This document shows positions 4,823-5,606 of a DNA stretch of 5,606 bases, piece after piece. The position numbers were made by a program, and so were the translations under genes. Origin of the DNA: Chloroflexota bacterium (GTDB taxonomy: Bacteria; Chloroflexota; Limnocylindria; QHBO01); the NCBI GenBank assembly GCA_013694645.1, contig JACDBZ010000190.1, positions 1 through 5,606 on the forward strand. The letters are read 5' to 3'. Position 1 is the stretch's first letter. The number at the start of each line of letters is the position of its first letter. A model generated the notes under the pieces. That model made no database searches, had not been told where the DNA came from, and saw only the letters and a program-made list of their open reading frames with translations.

Positions 4823-5606
4823 CACAGGTCGAGCACCACGACCGCGATGGCGGTGATGAACAGGTTCACCAGGGCGAGCGGCAGGAGGACCTTCCAGGCC
4901 ATGCCCATCAGCTGGTCCACCCGCACGCGTGGCAGCGTGGCGCGCAGCCAGACCGCGATGAACACGAACGTGTACGTCTTGAGGAAGAACCAGAAGATGC
5001 CGTACAGGGTCCCGCCGAAGCCGTCGAGCTGCGCCGGGAACGGCCAGGGGGCGAGCCAGCCGCCGAAGAAGAGGCTGACCAGGATGCCGCTCATTATGAA
5101 CAGCGCGACGTACTCGGCGAAGAAGAAGAAGCCAAAGCGCATGCCGGAGTACTCGGTGAATGGTCCCGCGACAAGCTCCGAGTCCGCCTCGACCATGTCG
5201 AACGGCGAGCGGTTCACCTCGGCGAGGGAGCTGATATAGAAGATCCCGAGGCCGATCGGCTGCCAGAAGAGCAGCCAACCATGCTCACGCTGCCACACGA
5301 TCAGCTCGCTGAAGCTGAGCGTGCCGGCCAGCACGACCGCGCCGACGATCGAGAGCGTGAGTGGGATCTCGTAGCTGACCATCTGTGCCGCCGCGCGCAG
5401 CCCGCCGAGGAGGGAGTACTTGTTGTAGCTCGCCCAGCCGGCGACGAGAAGGCCGACCACCGAGAGTCCGAGCACCGCAAAGAAGTAGACGATGCCGATG
5501 TTGAAGTCGGCCGCGATGGCGCCGGGGGCGAACGGGATGACGAGCATGCTCATGGCCGCGGCCATGTAGACCATCCACGGCGCCAGGGTGAAGGTCCCGC
5601 GATCCG
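4822..5606 (-). CDS. nuoH: NADH-quinone oxidoreductase subunit H (NuoH), N-terminus outside window
   Basis: This is an integral membrane subunit of complex I that forms part of the quinone cavity and joins the peripheral arm to the proton-pumping arm. The frame is open to the window edge (first whole codon at 5604) and ends at TGA 4824-4822, giving 260 residues. Compared with the usual 325 or so, roughly the first 75-80 residues (TM helix 1 and the following loop) are missing. The family loop facing the quinone site is clear at residues 129-156 of the fragment (E-V-N-R-S-P-F-D, then E-A-D-S-E-L-V-A-G, then T-E-Y-S-G-M-R-F). The conserved R-A-T-L-P-R and D-Q-L-M-x-x-x-W-K segments follow at 221-238. 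About six hydrophobic helices are visible. A methionine at 5574 is internal, because homology continues upstream of it. The TEYSGMRF loop favours true complex I over membrane hydrogenase relatives. The stop codon overlaps the ribosome-binding site of the next gene. Confidence 0.95.
   Translation of the reverse strand, partial: DRGTFTLAPWMVYMAAAMSMLVIPFAPGAIAADFNIGIVYFFAVLGLSVVGLLVAGWASYNKYSLLGGLRAAAQMVSYEIPLTLSIVGAVVLAGTLSFSELIVWQREHGWLLFWQPIGLGIFYISSLAEVNRSPFDMVEADSELVAGPFTEYSGMRFGFFFFAEYVALFIMSGILVSLFFGGWLAPWPFPAQLDGFGGTLYGIFWFFLKTYTFVFIAVWLRATLPRVRVDQLMGMAWKVLLPLALVNLFITAIAVVVLDL

Noticed and set aside
3945..4856. Plus-strand open frame of 303 residues
   Set aside because: It is antisense across the NuoI-N/NuoE gene and both flanking junctions, with no family features.

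Overview
This is a GC-rich bacterial window (roughly two-thirds G+C by eye). It holds one tightly packed operon on the minus strand, read from high to low coordinates. The genes encode part of a respiratory complex I (NADH:quinone oxidoreductase) or a close derivative. The sequence does not fix the host. A free-living high-GC bacterium such as a member of Chloroflexota or Actinobacteriota is my guess, from general impression only.

Layout in transcription order: (1) 5606-4822, the C-terminal 260 residues of NuoH, the membrane subunit next to the quinone site, cut by the window edge. (2) 4811-3978, a 277-residue fusion of the N-terminal half of NuoI (one of its two 4Fe-4S motifs) to a NuoE-like thioredoxin-fold domain. 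(3) 3976-2609, a 455-residue NuoF-like flavoprotein. (4) 2602-209, a 797-residue fusion: NuoG-type 2Fe-2S domain, GltD-type twin-nucleotide-binding flavoprotein, extra 4Fe-4S motifs, and the missing C-terminal half of NuoI. Gaps are 10, 1 and 6 bases, so the four genes are almost certainly co-transcribed and translationally coupled. Positions 1-208 lie beyond the last stop codon and hold no gene I can support.

The main observation is that the two halves of NuoI sit at the two outer ends of a three-gene electron-input block, in the correct order and orientation. It looks as if a nuoE-nuoF-nuoG/gltD cassette was inserted in frame into the linker between the two cluster motifs of nuoI. A working NuoI would then have to be assembled from two polypeptides. 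The usual NADH-input chemistry is also eroded: NuoF has lost most of the acidic NADH/FMN motif and one of four N3 cysteines, and the NuoE domain has lost one of its two cysteine pairs. The GltD-type domain, which replaces the usual molybdopterin-like part of NuoG, keeps its FAD and NAD(P)H dinucleotide motifs.

My inference is that this is a rewired complex I in which NAD(P)H (or another donor) enters through the GltD-type flavoprotein, and electrons pass through a chain of 4Fe-4S clusters to the reconstituted NuoI clusters and on to quinone at NuoH. NuoA-D and NuoJ-N are not in the window, so whether this is the cell's only complex I is unknown.
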